A stretch of DNA of 64,000 nucleotides. It comes from Volvox africanus (lineage: Eukaryota > Chlorophyta > Chlorophyceae > Chlamydomonadales > Volvocaceae). The position numbers were made by a program, and so were the translations under genes. Location of the stretch: positions 1,364,001 to 1,428,000 of the forward strand of contig BSDZ01000011.1 of the NCBI GenBank assembly GCA_030268105.1. Direction: 5' to 3'. Positions 1-56,013 of the stretch are shown here, piece after piece (position 1 is the first letter of the stretch; the number at the start of each line of letters is the position of its first letter). The notes under the pieces were generated by a model, which had not been told where the DNA came from, did no database searches, and worked only from the letters and a program-made list of their open reading frames with translations.

Positions 1-2031
1 CTCGCAAAGGTGTTTTCGTTTCACTCGTGTCGTGGACGTCGCAATGCCAGCGGGCATTCGAAGAGCTCAAGGGAACCGTTGCCGAAGATGTCACCCTTGC
101 ATTCCCTGCTTACTCGTTGCCGTTTCGTGTTGAGGTGGTGTCTGATGCCTCAGTATTTGGAAGCGGCGCTGTATTGTTACAGGAAGGGCGACCGATCGCC
201 TTCACGAGTAAGAAGTTTTCTGGTGCGGAGATTCGCTACACCACCGGGGAACAGGAGCTTCTGGCAGTGCTGCATGCTTTAAAGGAATGGCGCTGTTACC
301 TCGAGGGACGCCCGTTTACTTTAAAGACTGACCATAAGCCCCTAACGTTTTTGCAAAGCGTTCCAACGTTGAACCGCCGTCAGGCTAGGTGGATGGAATA
401 CCTAGCTAGATTCGACTGCACCCGGGAGTATATTTCTGGTAAATTGAATATTGCCGATGCTCTCAGTCGACATCCGTCACTACACGCTGCAATTTTGGCA
501 GCGCCCGTCGTGCGACCGGATAACAAGGAGGTGCCGATCGTGACGGACCTCGCGGAGCGGTTGAAGGTTGCCTACAACGCAGATGCCTGGTTCTCGGAGC
601 CGGCTAATGTAGAAAACCTTCGCAAGCAGAATGGCCTTTGGCTACGGACGGAGGGTGCAGCTACGCAAATCGTCGTTCCGAACGACGACGCGCTACGCTA
701 CGACATCCTTGCGCGGTTCCACGAGGACCCGTTAGCAGGACACCCTGGTAGCAAGCGGTTGGTCGAGTTGGTGCAACGTTCCTTTTGGTGGCCTTGTTTG
801 GCTAACGATGCGGCGAACTTCGTACAGACATGCAGTCTGTGCCAGCGCAATAAGGCTTTGTCCGGTAAGGGTCATGGGTTGTTGCAACCGTTGCCTGTCC
901 CGGATGCGCCTTGGGAAAGTGTTTCCATGGACTTCGTAGTCGCGCTGCCCAAAACTGAGGGGGGGATATGATGCGGTGTTCGTAATGGTCGATCACCTGA
1001 CTAAGATGGTCCACCTAGCACCATGCACATCATCCTGCACGGCTGAACAAACCGCACGCTTGCTTTTCGACAATGTGGTTCGGTTACACGGGGTTCCCAA
1101 AAATGTGATCTCGGACCACGGTGGGCAGTTCACGTCTAAGTTTTGGGAAGCACTCTGCAAGCTAGTTGGCATGCGCGTCAACCTGAGCACGGCGTATCAC
1201 CCGCAGACTGATGGTCAAACCGAACGCACAAACCGCACGTTGGGTGATATGTTGCGCAATTATGCTGGTCGCACACCACTTGTTTGGGATACGTATTTGA
1301 CTGCGGCAGAATTCGCGCTTAACAATGCTGTTAACCGCTCTACAGGCAAAAGTCCGTTCTTTCTTAACTATGGGTTTCATCCCGCGCTACCCGTGTGGCG
1401 TGAGTTGGAAGTGAACGTGCCTGCTGCTAAACGTTTTGCCAAGTCTTTAATGTCCTGAATCACAGACGCGAAGTCGTGTTTGGATGCGGTGCAGCAACGA
1501 ACGACGGAATATTACAACAAATCCAAGCAGGATGTGACGTTTTCGGAAGGGCAACTCGTGTTGCTAAGCACCAAGAACTTGCGTTCCTTGGCCGACGGAT
1601 CCCGAAAACTCTTACCCCGCTGGATTGGTCCGTATCCTGTCGTGCACATGGTTGGGAATGTGGCTGTGGAGCTTGCATTGCCCGCTGATATGACCATTCA
1701 CCCCACGTTTCACGTATCGCTTGTCCGTCCTTATCATGGTACGGAACCCGTCCCTGAGCCTGCTAACGCCCCTGCAGCGATCGAACCAGTTCCCGAGACC
1801 TGGATCGCTGGTAAACAGAAGTTTTACGATGTGGAGCGGGTGTTAGATTATCGTGCGCGTCGTGTGGGCCGACACCAACGTAAGCGGACAGTACATGAGT
1901 ACTTGGTCAAGTGGACAGGGTATACCAGCGAGCAGAACTCATGAGAACCGGCACGCAACTTCTCTCAGGACATGAAGCCCCTGCTCGAAGAAGCCCGCAA
2001 ACGTGCAACGCAAGCCCAATGACCCCTGCAG
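1..2031 (+). pseudogene. Decayed 3' part of a Ty3/gypsy chromovirus pol (RNase H, integrase, chromodomain)
   Basis: The sequence is collinear with the intact chromovirus pol further right in this window (base 1 corresponds to about 34899) and continues to the same stop region. Still readable are the RNase H domain ([20 protein letters not shown]), the integrase zinc-binding HHCC (H-H then CSLCQRNK), the integrase core and the start of a C-terminal chromodomain (LVKWTGYT). It is broken by a one-base frameshift near 960-975 (GGGGGGATATGATG where the intact copy reads GGGGGATACGATG), an in-frame TGA at 1456-1458 (CGA in the intact copy) and a TGA at 1942-1944 (TGG in the intact copy). The 5' part lies outside the window. 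It is a dead element; expression is not expected. Confidence 0.9.
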
Positions 2032-2081
2032 TCGATGCTGTATGAAGCAGCGAGGACGCTGCATACGGGAGGGGGGATAAT

Positions 2082-2590
2082 TGTTGTGCTACGGTTCATT
2101 TCCCGCCGATGCGTAGGTCGATGCGACCCTACGAGGCGAAGTGCTATCTTGTTATACTTGGACATCGCCTATATGTAGTAGGGTTGTCACACTTAGGATC
2201 GGCCTCCTAGTGTGAATCGTACGGCATTGCGATGCTGCGAGTATAACAGATGCGAGGACGGCTAAGCAAGATAAGACATTCGATACCGGAGAACACTCGT
2301 GTGTTCTACACTATTATTGCTATTCACTATCGTATTAGCCGGAGCTAAGCCTAAACTTCGCTAATCACCGCCGCGTGATGATTGCTTGCTTCCGGCGCTG
2401 ACGGTGATTACGTCCATTGCACCGCTTCGATCTGTAAGACTGTAAGTTATATCTCTTCCTGTCTTGAATTCTTCTGCTGTCTCTGTTTGCTCGCGCTTGT
2501 CTTGCTGTACTTGCAAGTGCTCGCGCATCGGTGTCAAAAGCCTTCAGACGCGCAGATACTTATGAGCAAACACGAAGGAGAGGTACAACA
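2082..2590 (+). repeat. 3' LTR of the decayed chromovirus (short form, 509 bp)
   Basis: It begins TGTTGTGCTACGG directly after a purine-rich tract (GGGAGGGGGGATAA) and ends GGTACAACA, so it has the TG...CA ends of an LTR. It matches both ends of the intact element's 824-bp LTR but lacks roughly 315 bp in the middle, between AGTGCT and AGACATCGCC. The target-site duplication cannot be tested because the left end of the element is outside the window. Confidence 0.85.
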
Positions 2591-3679
2591 GGAGGCGTGG
2601 GAATGGAATTGAGGCCAGCCTGCGTGGTTGGATACGGATCTGAGACATGATGTCCGCCTGGCCCTAGTTGCCACATCTGTAAAAGACACATGTACGCGCA
2701 ACTGCGAAACCCACTGCCATCTAGTTATAAACATATCCCCGTGCCTATTTTCTGTCCCGTGCTCCTCTTCTATCTCTTACAGTCATGCTCTTCCTGTCCA
2801 GTAGGCTATAGATGCATTTACCCCCTCGCAATGGGATAACCCCAGAATGGGTCAGGTTGGTCAGGGTTACGGGGTCAATGTGGATCCATTAGGGGGAAAA
2901 GGGCTGACATATATACGGTGGGTTCAGTGGATTGCGTCTTCAGGCTGGAAAAACGTCGGTGATGATAATCCTGCTGCTCTTGCTTGCATGCAAGGCAAGC
3001 TTCTTCAAGGGGGTAGCCTTCTGTTCCCGGGCTCCCCGCATCCCTAAAATTTTCTTTCTAGGAGCACCCCTGGAACCTTAACTGATTAGGCCCCGAATTA
3101 TTACAGGGATCCCTGGACTTATGAAAACGTTTTCCAGGGACAAAATAAGTCTTTGTTGCTTTATCACAATGTATATATACTACGAGGCCAATAGGTCGGA
3201 TGGTTTGGAGCGGAGTTGCGAACAGGTTTGTCTTGGCCGCCGCAGTGCAGACGAGGTGAGAATCCAGGGGTTGTATTACATATATTACATATATTACATA
3301 TTATAAAGCACACTCTTGCAAGGACTATTCCTTAGGGTTTCTCACCGTCAACTAATTACCGTGCATGCGTGACATACAGTTATCACGAAGTACACCCATT
3401 GTATACATACAAATATGAATCCATCCACTTTATGCCACAATATCATCTAAACTGCTCCAGGGAAAGGTGTGTCGAACGCTTCAATTTCGACAAGCCTTAT
3501 CACCCATACCTGGGCTTATTTATGGGATGTGGGCTTATTTATCGACCCACATCGTGCCATCCTGCCCTACCTGGAAACCATCCCACCAGTCGATCCCCCG
3601 TGCCGTGCATGGAGTATCGTCAAGCATGCACTTTAGTCTCAGCTCAACACGCCGCCAACCCTAACGCCAAAAAGACAAG
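2591..3679. other. Intergenic, no gene recognised
   Basis: I see no supported coding exon here. There is a short (ATATTACAT)n-like run near 3278-3302. Confidence 0.5.
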
Positions 3680-4475
3680 TAGGATGTCAGCTTCTTCGAA
3701 GCCGGAAAAAGGTCGGGGCCCCCCACAATCCGTACAGACAGGTTACTTCACAATGAAACGGTTTGAAGTTTGCGAGTTTGCGATAATTCCGGGTGCATGC
3801 CGCATCGATGGCCAGTACGGCAGACCACAAATGCTGCATCATTTCCAAAGCGAACGGCGAGGACGTCAAGGGTTAGAGTGTCGCCAGTACTACTGATGAT
3901 GAGAGCTTTAAGCTGTATCTCCGAAATGCCTGCGGCTTCAGCAATTCACCCCACAGCATCGAGCTCCCTGTCGGCACTGTGGAACTCTTCTGCCCCGAAA
4001 ATTGGCTTAAATTAATTGTACACAACGTTACATTCTTTGTAGATAACTGTAAGCAAATTCGTCGACCTGCTGGTGGCAAATCGCCATGCCTGTAAGGACA
4101 GCTTAGTCATCCAAACTGGTTGTTCGATTCATTTCACGCCGTCATGCCATAATTCCATTTTGAGAGACGCGGCACCTTTTGGAATGAAATGTAGGCCGAG
4201 AGGCGTTGATGTGACCTTGACCGGGGTCAAAGGAGACTGACAAACTTGTTTGTACTCATACAATAAAGATACCTTGCAATATAGAATGAAATATATGACC
4301 AATATCGCGTTTCCGCCGGGCGAGATATTATGTTTAGCCCGTCACATTCTTACATTCTTACAGAGAGAGAGAGAGAGAGACCGACGGACATGGGCAATCC
4401 CACAGGGCGGGGCCCCCCTGAGCGCTTCGCGGCGGGGCCCCGCCCCCCAAAAAGTTACAATGCTCTGTTAAACAG
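3680..4475. repeat. Dispersed direct repeat, copy 1
   Basis: This stretch is repeated at about 5858-6420: the same order of AAACGGTTTGAAGTTTGCG, TGTCGGCACTGTGG, GTACACAACGTTAC, GACCTTGACCGGGGTC and GACGGACATGGGCAATCC blocks occurs in both. Copy 1 carries about 165 extra bases (roughly 3781-3952) that copy 2 lacks. On the minus strand that extra block reads as an open, protein-like stretch containing ISSTGDTLTLDVLAVRFGND, but with an upstream TGA, so it may be an old exon or transposon fragment. I do not recognise the family. Confidence 0.6.
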
Positions 4476-5857
4476 CATGTCCCCAGAAACGGACCGCACA
4501 TAATAGTCTATATATATGACTATCTCGATATCGATATTGATAGATTAATAGCCACGTATAATCAGCAAACACATATACACGTCCTGTAGGATGAACTCCA
4601 GCGCTATATATGTATATGACAATTATTGATTCTTACTTGCGCGATAAAATCAGGACTGGTTTCCTGGCAGCGCTGGAGATCGTATATATATGTATATATA
4701 TGTATCATTTAAGCCTCCACCAGCAGCGGAGACCACTGCTTTAGTGGCTGGCAGCTCCATCCTCATCACGCACTAGAACCGGAGCGCACCGACAAGCCAA
4801 TAAGAAGTAAGGTGCAGACACATGCAAAAGAACAAAGCACGCAGTTAGATGCGGCTTTACTTACGGTCTGGGACCGTCATTTGTCCATAAATATTACCCG
4901 CTTTACGAGGGCGTCTCTGTTGTCTTGACAAGTGCTGCTGGTGTATATATCAGATGTGTGTCCTTATATAGGCAACCTAGAGGCGTGCGGGTTAGCTTGA
5001 AAGCGCATGATGCCACGCATCCCTCCAGCAGCCATGCCAGAATACAGGCACTATTTAATGGGTGCTCAAAAGGAGTACCTAAAATGTGGTGGTGAGGAGG
5101 ATAATAATAATAGTACCGAAAAATGGCTGCATGAATGCAACCATGCAGGCGTGGTTGAAACATACACATGCAATATTAAGTATTGAGCGGATGATTTTAC
5201 GGATGTACGTAATTAATGCTGTATGTAATGTACACCACCGCCTGATGCCCCAGTCCGCCTGATGAGGTCCCATCCGCGAATATGTAGATAGACAGACAAA
5301 AGCAATCCGAAATCACTCATCAGCAGGTAGATGGGATTGTTTTGTAGATGGGCCGGACGTCGGTAACCCATGCATCTAACACTTGAGCGAGGTTGTGTGT
5401 AGGCATGTATAAATGGGCCCTCGCATCGCTCATGTGTGCATGGTGAGGGCTTGTAGTTGAGGACCTGTACAGGATGGTATGTGCATGTGGGCAAGAAGGT
5501 CCATGCATTATCATTATTTAACAGTACATGCAAGTGATGGCCGAAGCTAGCAATCAAAGTATGGACTTCATTTGTTTGCGGCGGCGGCGCTAACGTTACA
5601 AATATTCAAGACATTGCTTGTATGCACGCAAGAAAGACTTGGCAGTTATGAAATAGAGTCCATGTATAATGCAATTTATGTGTTTCTTTCTTCCACATTA
5701 GTTACTGGTTCAGATTAATTAATGAAAGCGCCCAAATCAGGGCCTGCTGGTCGCAGTGGCCCCACTGCAACGCTCGCTCCCTTGAGCACCAATATTTGCA
5801 CACACGTTTTGTGCTCGCTCTCTATGTATGGGAGTAAAGTGATTCCTCCACCAAGTA
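4476..5857. other. Intergenic, no gene recognised
   Basis: AT-rich sequence with short TATATATG runs (4505-4520, 4681-4705). No ORF here has splice context or recognisable domains. Confidence 0.5.
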
Positions 5858-6420
5858 GGACAAGTAGGGTGTCGGCTTTCTCGAAGCCGGCCCCCCCACA
5901 ATCCGTACAGGCCGGTTACTTCAGAATGAAACGGTTTGAAGTTTGCGAGTTTGCGAGATGTCGGCACTGTGGAACTCTTCTGCCCCGAGAATTGGATTAA
6001 ATTAATTGTACACAACGTTACATTCTTTGTAGATAACTGTAAGCAAATTCGTCGATCTGCTGGTGGCAAATCGCCATGCCTGTGAGAGCAGCTTAGTCAC
6101 CCAAACTGGTTGTTCGATTCATTTCACGCCGTCATGCCAGAATTACATTATGAGAGACGCGGCACCTTTTGGAATAAATTGTAGGCCGAGAGGCGTTGAT
6201 GTGACCTTGACCGGGGTCAAAGGAGACTGACAAACTTGTTTGTACTCATACAATTGTTATTGAGCAAAATAAAGATACCTTGCAATATAGAATGTAATAT
6301 GTGACCAATATCGCGTTTCGGCCGGGCGAGATATTATGTTTGGTCCCTCACATTCTTATAGACGGACATGGGCAATCCCACAGGGCGGGGGCCCCCTGAG
6401 CGCTTCGCGCCGGCTCCCAA
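5858..6420. repeat. Dispersed direct repeat, copy 2
   Basis: Second copy of the repeat at 3680-4475, same orientation, lacking an internal block of about 165 bases. It ends in the same GACGGACATGGGCAATCC / GAGCGCTTCGCG G/C-rich block. Confidence 0.6.
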
Positions 6421-6717
6421 AAACATGATCTATCCCGCCAATGCATGAGCCCAATATTATTGAAGCCCAGCGGCCTCCATGGCCTCCGGCGCTAAAGGGA
6501 TAGAGTTGCCATTTGCCGTCGTATATATTCAATTTGGATTTTTAGGTTTCTTATAATGAAAGAGATATTATTACTGCTGCAACAAATGAAATGGTCTGTA
6601 ATGTGGAAACATTTGCAGTACATAATAATCGGTGCTGTTAATCCTAATCCGTAAAACTAGGACAGGGATTACATGGTAGATCGGAAAGGATAAGCCCGGA
6701 TTATAGTTGTTATAAAA

Positions 6718-6893
6718 TGGTGTATCTAGTGGGATCCATACAGATCCGTTCTAGCAACAATCGTGTTTCTGTAGCTGTGCTCGACAGTACGCTATCGACC
6801 CGCGCTCGTCCAATCTGTAGTGCTATAAGCGCGAGTATTTGTGCCAACTCCGGAACAATTTCGTTATCTTTCAGCTATCGGATACTATATACT
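6718..6893 (+). repeat. Solitary terminal inverted repeat of a DNA transposon
   Basis: Starts TGGTGTATC and runs through GTGCTCGACAGTACGCTATCGACC and TTTGTGCCAACTCCGG, closely matching both terminal inverted repeats of the element at 61689-63200. No second end is nearby, so this is a remnant. Confidence 0.65.
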
Positions 6894-7510
6894 GTGCAAG
6901 GTTTTGGATTCCGTTATCATTGCTGCTTAACATATGCGTGTAAGTCCAAACGTCTAAGTAGAAGATAGTATATTTATTTATGCCAATTTACCAGCCATGG
7001 ATTGTACCCAGTGTGGCTAAATTTGGCTAACCTATCATCGTAAGTGCGGAACCCAGCTCATTATTATGCAGCACAGACTGAAACAGGATCAGACATCAGA
7101 CTTCAAGGTCTCGATCCAGTGTAACAGAGGGGTCGCCTAGCTGTTAGGTGTAGCTATATGGCGAGCTCCGAGTCATGGTGCCGTAGGGCACGCGGTGTAA
7201 GGGTGACTCCTTATAGATTACATTATAATAGTATTTTATAACAGAAGAAGAATGAAATTGGAAGTGTCTGTCTCAGCTATCCGGGCGCCATAAATAGCGC
7301 TGCCTGGCACCTAAAGGGGCCTTACGTCTATTCAAAACTGACACCGTTGTACGAATGCTCGCATGCAAGAAGTCCCATGCGACTTGTCCAAGTTCTATGC
7401 GTTAGATTTATAATAACTAATCTATTATTACGCAATTAAGTTATTGTCATAAAATCCAAATACGACAAGTCAGTTTCACTCGTTCTGGCGCTTCTGTGCC
7501 ATTCGCCCTG
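6894..7510. other. Intergenic, no gene recognised
   Basis: Lies downstream of the 3' end of the large minus-strand gene. No supported feature. Confidence 0.5.
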
Positions 7511-7515
7511 TTACA
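7511..7515 (-). terminator. Candidate TGTAA polyadenylation signal of the large gene
   Basis: On the minus strand this reads TGTAA (CGCGTGTAACAGG), 79 nt after the stop codon at 7594. TGTAA is the usual poly(A) signal in volvocine green algae. The position fits the 3' end of the 21-exon gene. Confidence 0.55.
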
Positions 7516-7593
7516 CGCGGAATCTACCGACGACATACGTAACTAAGTAAGAGTGTTGCTTGTCAGTACATACCCTAAGGTAACCGTACCCAC

Positions 7594-52936
<45,343 letters not shown>

Positions 52937-53114
52937 GATGAGGCCAGGTCGCCGGAGTGGCCCCATCCTAGGTAGGGCTGGTGACTGCAAAACGCTTGCT
53001 CCCCTCCTGCCTGCTGTTGCCCTGCATGATCCGTTAGACAGGTAGCAGTGAAAGGTGAGTCGTCCGGGATTCCATGCCCCAAAATGTTCTCACTCACTCA
53101 CTCTCTCTGGCTGG

Positions 53115-53122
53115 TATATATA
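53115..53122 (-). promoter_or_regulatory. Candidate TATA box of the large gene
   Basis: TATATATA on the minus strand (CGCCTATATATACCAG), about 180 nt upstream of the ATG. TA repeats are common here, so this is tentative. Confidence 0.35.
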
Positions 53123-53128
53123 GGCGGG

Positions 53129-53186
53129 GGCGGGGTGGCATGAGGCGGGGTGGCATGAGGCGGGGTGGCATGAGGCGGGGTGGCAT
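53129..53186. repeat. 15-bp minisatellite, four copies
   Basis: GGCGGGGTGGCATGA repeated at 53129, 53144, 53159 and (13 bp) 53174, just upstream of the candidate TATA box; followed by TA repeats to about 53280. Confidence 0.95.
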
Positions 53187-53679
53187 ATATATACATATAC
53201 ATATATATATGTATACCTATTTATATACCTCTCTATATATAGGTATATATATATATATATATATACCTATACCTATACAGAAACGTTACCTAATGTCAGT
53301 CAACTCGAATCTGTGCAAGTTATCTAGCGAATCCAACTAACCATCAATATAGCAGGCAACTAACGGTAATTGTTGAACCACGTTTAGGTCTGTTGACTGG
53401 CGCCATCCAAAGAGGTAGGGGTGGGGGATTGATCGTGCGAGGACCGTACGTACTGTGGAAATGCACCGTACGCTGCAACGTGCACTAGATGATCAATATA
53501 CATATCTGTACATGATATCTGACTGCCGAAAGATGTGACAAGGGCTGGTGTCGGTTCCCTTGAAGCCGGAAAAAAGGCGGGGCCCCTAAAATCTGGTATG
53601 TGTGATAGCTTAGATAGCAGTTTAGACGTTGAGATTACAGGCGCATGCACACACACAGACACACACACACACTGTAATA

Positions 53680-53768
53680 GTTGAGAGCCGCAACGGCCTC
53701 TCGAGATGCTGACAGGGTGTTTCTGCACCTTGATACTGTGCTGGTGTCTGCCGTACATGTACGACTAC
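53680..53768 (-). repeat. Family-1 foldback repeat
   Basis: Minus-strand copy: CCTCTCGAGATGCTGACAGG, TTTCTGCACCTTG and GCCGTACATGTACGAC. Confidence 0.55.
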
Positions 53769-54074
53769 TGCACTCTCCCCCCTCTGGAGGGCACGCCTCG
53801 GGCACATTGACCCTATCAGCTGATGCTAACCATTCCCTACCCCGGCCATGGGAGGTTATAGACTCTACCCACGTTATGGCATGTGCCACGCTTACATGCG
53901 TCCTAAGCACTCACGGTTTTTGTAAGCATTAAATCTTATTAGCTATTCAATAACTCCGCTACAATCGTAGGAAATCTGTATGTTCTCAGACATATGAAGT
54001 AAGCTGGGATAGTACCGGGGACATCAAGATCTGAATCTGATGACTTCGTCTCAAATTAATTGCAGTTGTTGAGA

Positions 54075-54155
54075 ACTTCGAAGGCCTCTGGGAAGTCTAA
54101 CAAATGCTTCTGCATTATCATATATTGCTGGTGTGTGCCGTACATGTACGGCTAC
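54075..54155 (-). repeat. Family-1 foldback repeat
   Basis: Minus-strand copy with TGGTGTGTGCCGTACATGTACGG; the hairpin part is more diverged. Confidence 0.5.
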
Positions 54156-55328
54156 TACACTCACACGCACACACAGTAATGGCCAGCAGAGTGCAGGGCA
54201 CACGACCTGCATTGGTTGGGAGTACTAATTATTGAGTGTAACAACTGTTCAGTTAAGCAGGGAAGATTAAATGCATACCACCCGACACCATTAACCAACA
54301 ACCAAACGACAACTAACCAACCGGGTGGGTCGGAGTTTCCGTGAAGCCCACGGCCCTTTCATTTGAGGTTCTTGGCTTCCGATGGTTCCTGTCCGAATGC
54401 ACAGGCGCCTGTGCTCCTTTGCCTTCAGAACGGACAAACGCGCCAATGCTTCTACATCCCTGTCCTGCGCGGGTGTGGCGTGCGCCTAGGCCTAGGAGGC
54501 CTCCTTCTTGGCCCAGGTGCCGGGGCTTCACCCTGCATCGCTGGTGTGCTTTGTTGTTGATATCCGTTCGTGCCTGAGTCTGGACAGGCGCCCGTATGAT
54601 CTTTGGATAGCGGGCTGCTAAAAAACGTTCTTGTTTTGTTGGGCTGTGTATGCTGATGTGCTTGCATAATGCATGTATACGCAGAATAGGGGAAGGTGAC
54701 ACATGGGGGTCGAGCGAGCAGCTGGGGATATATTAATATGATCGCAAAAACTAGAAGTATTTAAGCGACTTGAAAGCTGACGTGAAAGGGGCTAACCACC
54801 CGAGTCGACCACCCGACAACCACCCGACCCACCCTATGCTAAAACATCGGTTAATCTCTGAGCGGCAAAGATTGGAATGCGGGCTGGGACAATGGACACT
54901 GTGAAACCCAGGCAAGACTCAAAATGACTAGACGACCTTTTTGATCAGCCGATTTCCTGTGTGGCCTTGGAATGCTATTGGAACATATTAACGGACATCA
55001 TGGCACAAACGAACTAGTTGCTCGGCAGCACGTACGGATTGCTTACGTGCATGCAGACGGGTGCGTATATAACCGCACTTGTAAATTCTTAGATTTTAAA
55101 TCATGGTAGGATTATAAATAGGGAAGGGCCAGCGGTAATCCCGGTTTTGGCATGTATGTATGGAATGAAGCAAAAAATGGAATGTATTGCACCGAAGGGC
55201 CCCGGGCCATACCCACATACTGCCACTGGAGTCATTTTGTCTCAAGAACTACCTCTGAACTACCTCTGAACTACCTTTGAAGCAGATAGCCCTCTTAGAC
55301 GAAGTTGATATTTCCTGAGTCTGCGACA

Positions 55329-55436
55329 TGTTGTATCTCTGTGTTAATATCCGCCAAACTGGTTAGGCCCGGTCGGATGATGTCCAGTTTTCTGAACATC
55401 CTGGACAATAGCCTTAGATACCCCAGGATACTACAA
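55329..55436 (-). repeat. Family-2 MITE-like repeat
   Basis: TGTTGTATCTCTGT ... TTAGATACCCCAGGATACTACAA, with a different interior (ATATCCGCCAAACTGGTTAGG) shared with the foldback at 55640. Confidence 0.55.
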
Positions 55437-55639
55437 TTATTCGCCCACTGATAAGGTGCGCCCTCGCATTATCCATTCCAGGGACCTGTCACCTAGCAAG
55501 TAGTCAGATGGATTCGAGCCCTAATAGTCTTATGTTGAGAACCCGGCCCACTGAGTAGTACACCGTCTTTACTAACCTCTAGATGAGGGGTATCGAATCC
55601 GAGCGAACCCGCTCGATACCATGATTGTATCTGTATGAT

Positions 55640-55734
55640 AATATCCGCCAAACTCTTTAGGGCCGAACGGATGACATCGATGAATTGGTCAATACAAAGA
55701 TCATCCGATCGGGCCTAAACAGTTTGGCGGATAT
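55640..55734. repeat. Foldback with 34-nt arms
   Basis: ATATCCGCCAAACTCTTTAG... (55640-55673) pairs with the reverse complement of 55701-55734 at 31 of 34 positions; 27-nt loop. Confidence 0.75.
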
Positions 55735-55910
55735 TTGGCATATACAGTGTTGCAGTAAGAATACCATAAAAGTTCTTGAATGTTAGCCTTAGATTATCCC
55801 AGAATAGTACACGACACTTCAGATGAATTTCAGTGGAGTCTCTTCCAGGAACTCAGGAACGTCGGGATGTCGGAACCCAGGAACTCAGGAATGTTAAATG
55901 AGTCTGAAGA

Positions 55911-56013
55911 TGTTGTATCTCTGTTGTGTCGGCCAACAAAGGCCCGATCGGAAGGATGACCATCTAAGGTCCAGGATCCTTTGACACTGCCCGTAGATAC
56001 CCCAGGATACGAC
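55911..56013 (-). repeat. Family-2 MITE-like repeat
   Basis: TGTTGTATCTCTGTTGTGTC ... GATACCCCAGGATACGACA; minus-strand equivalent of the 59124 copy. Confidence 0.6.
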
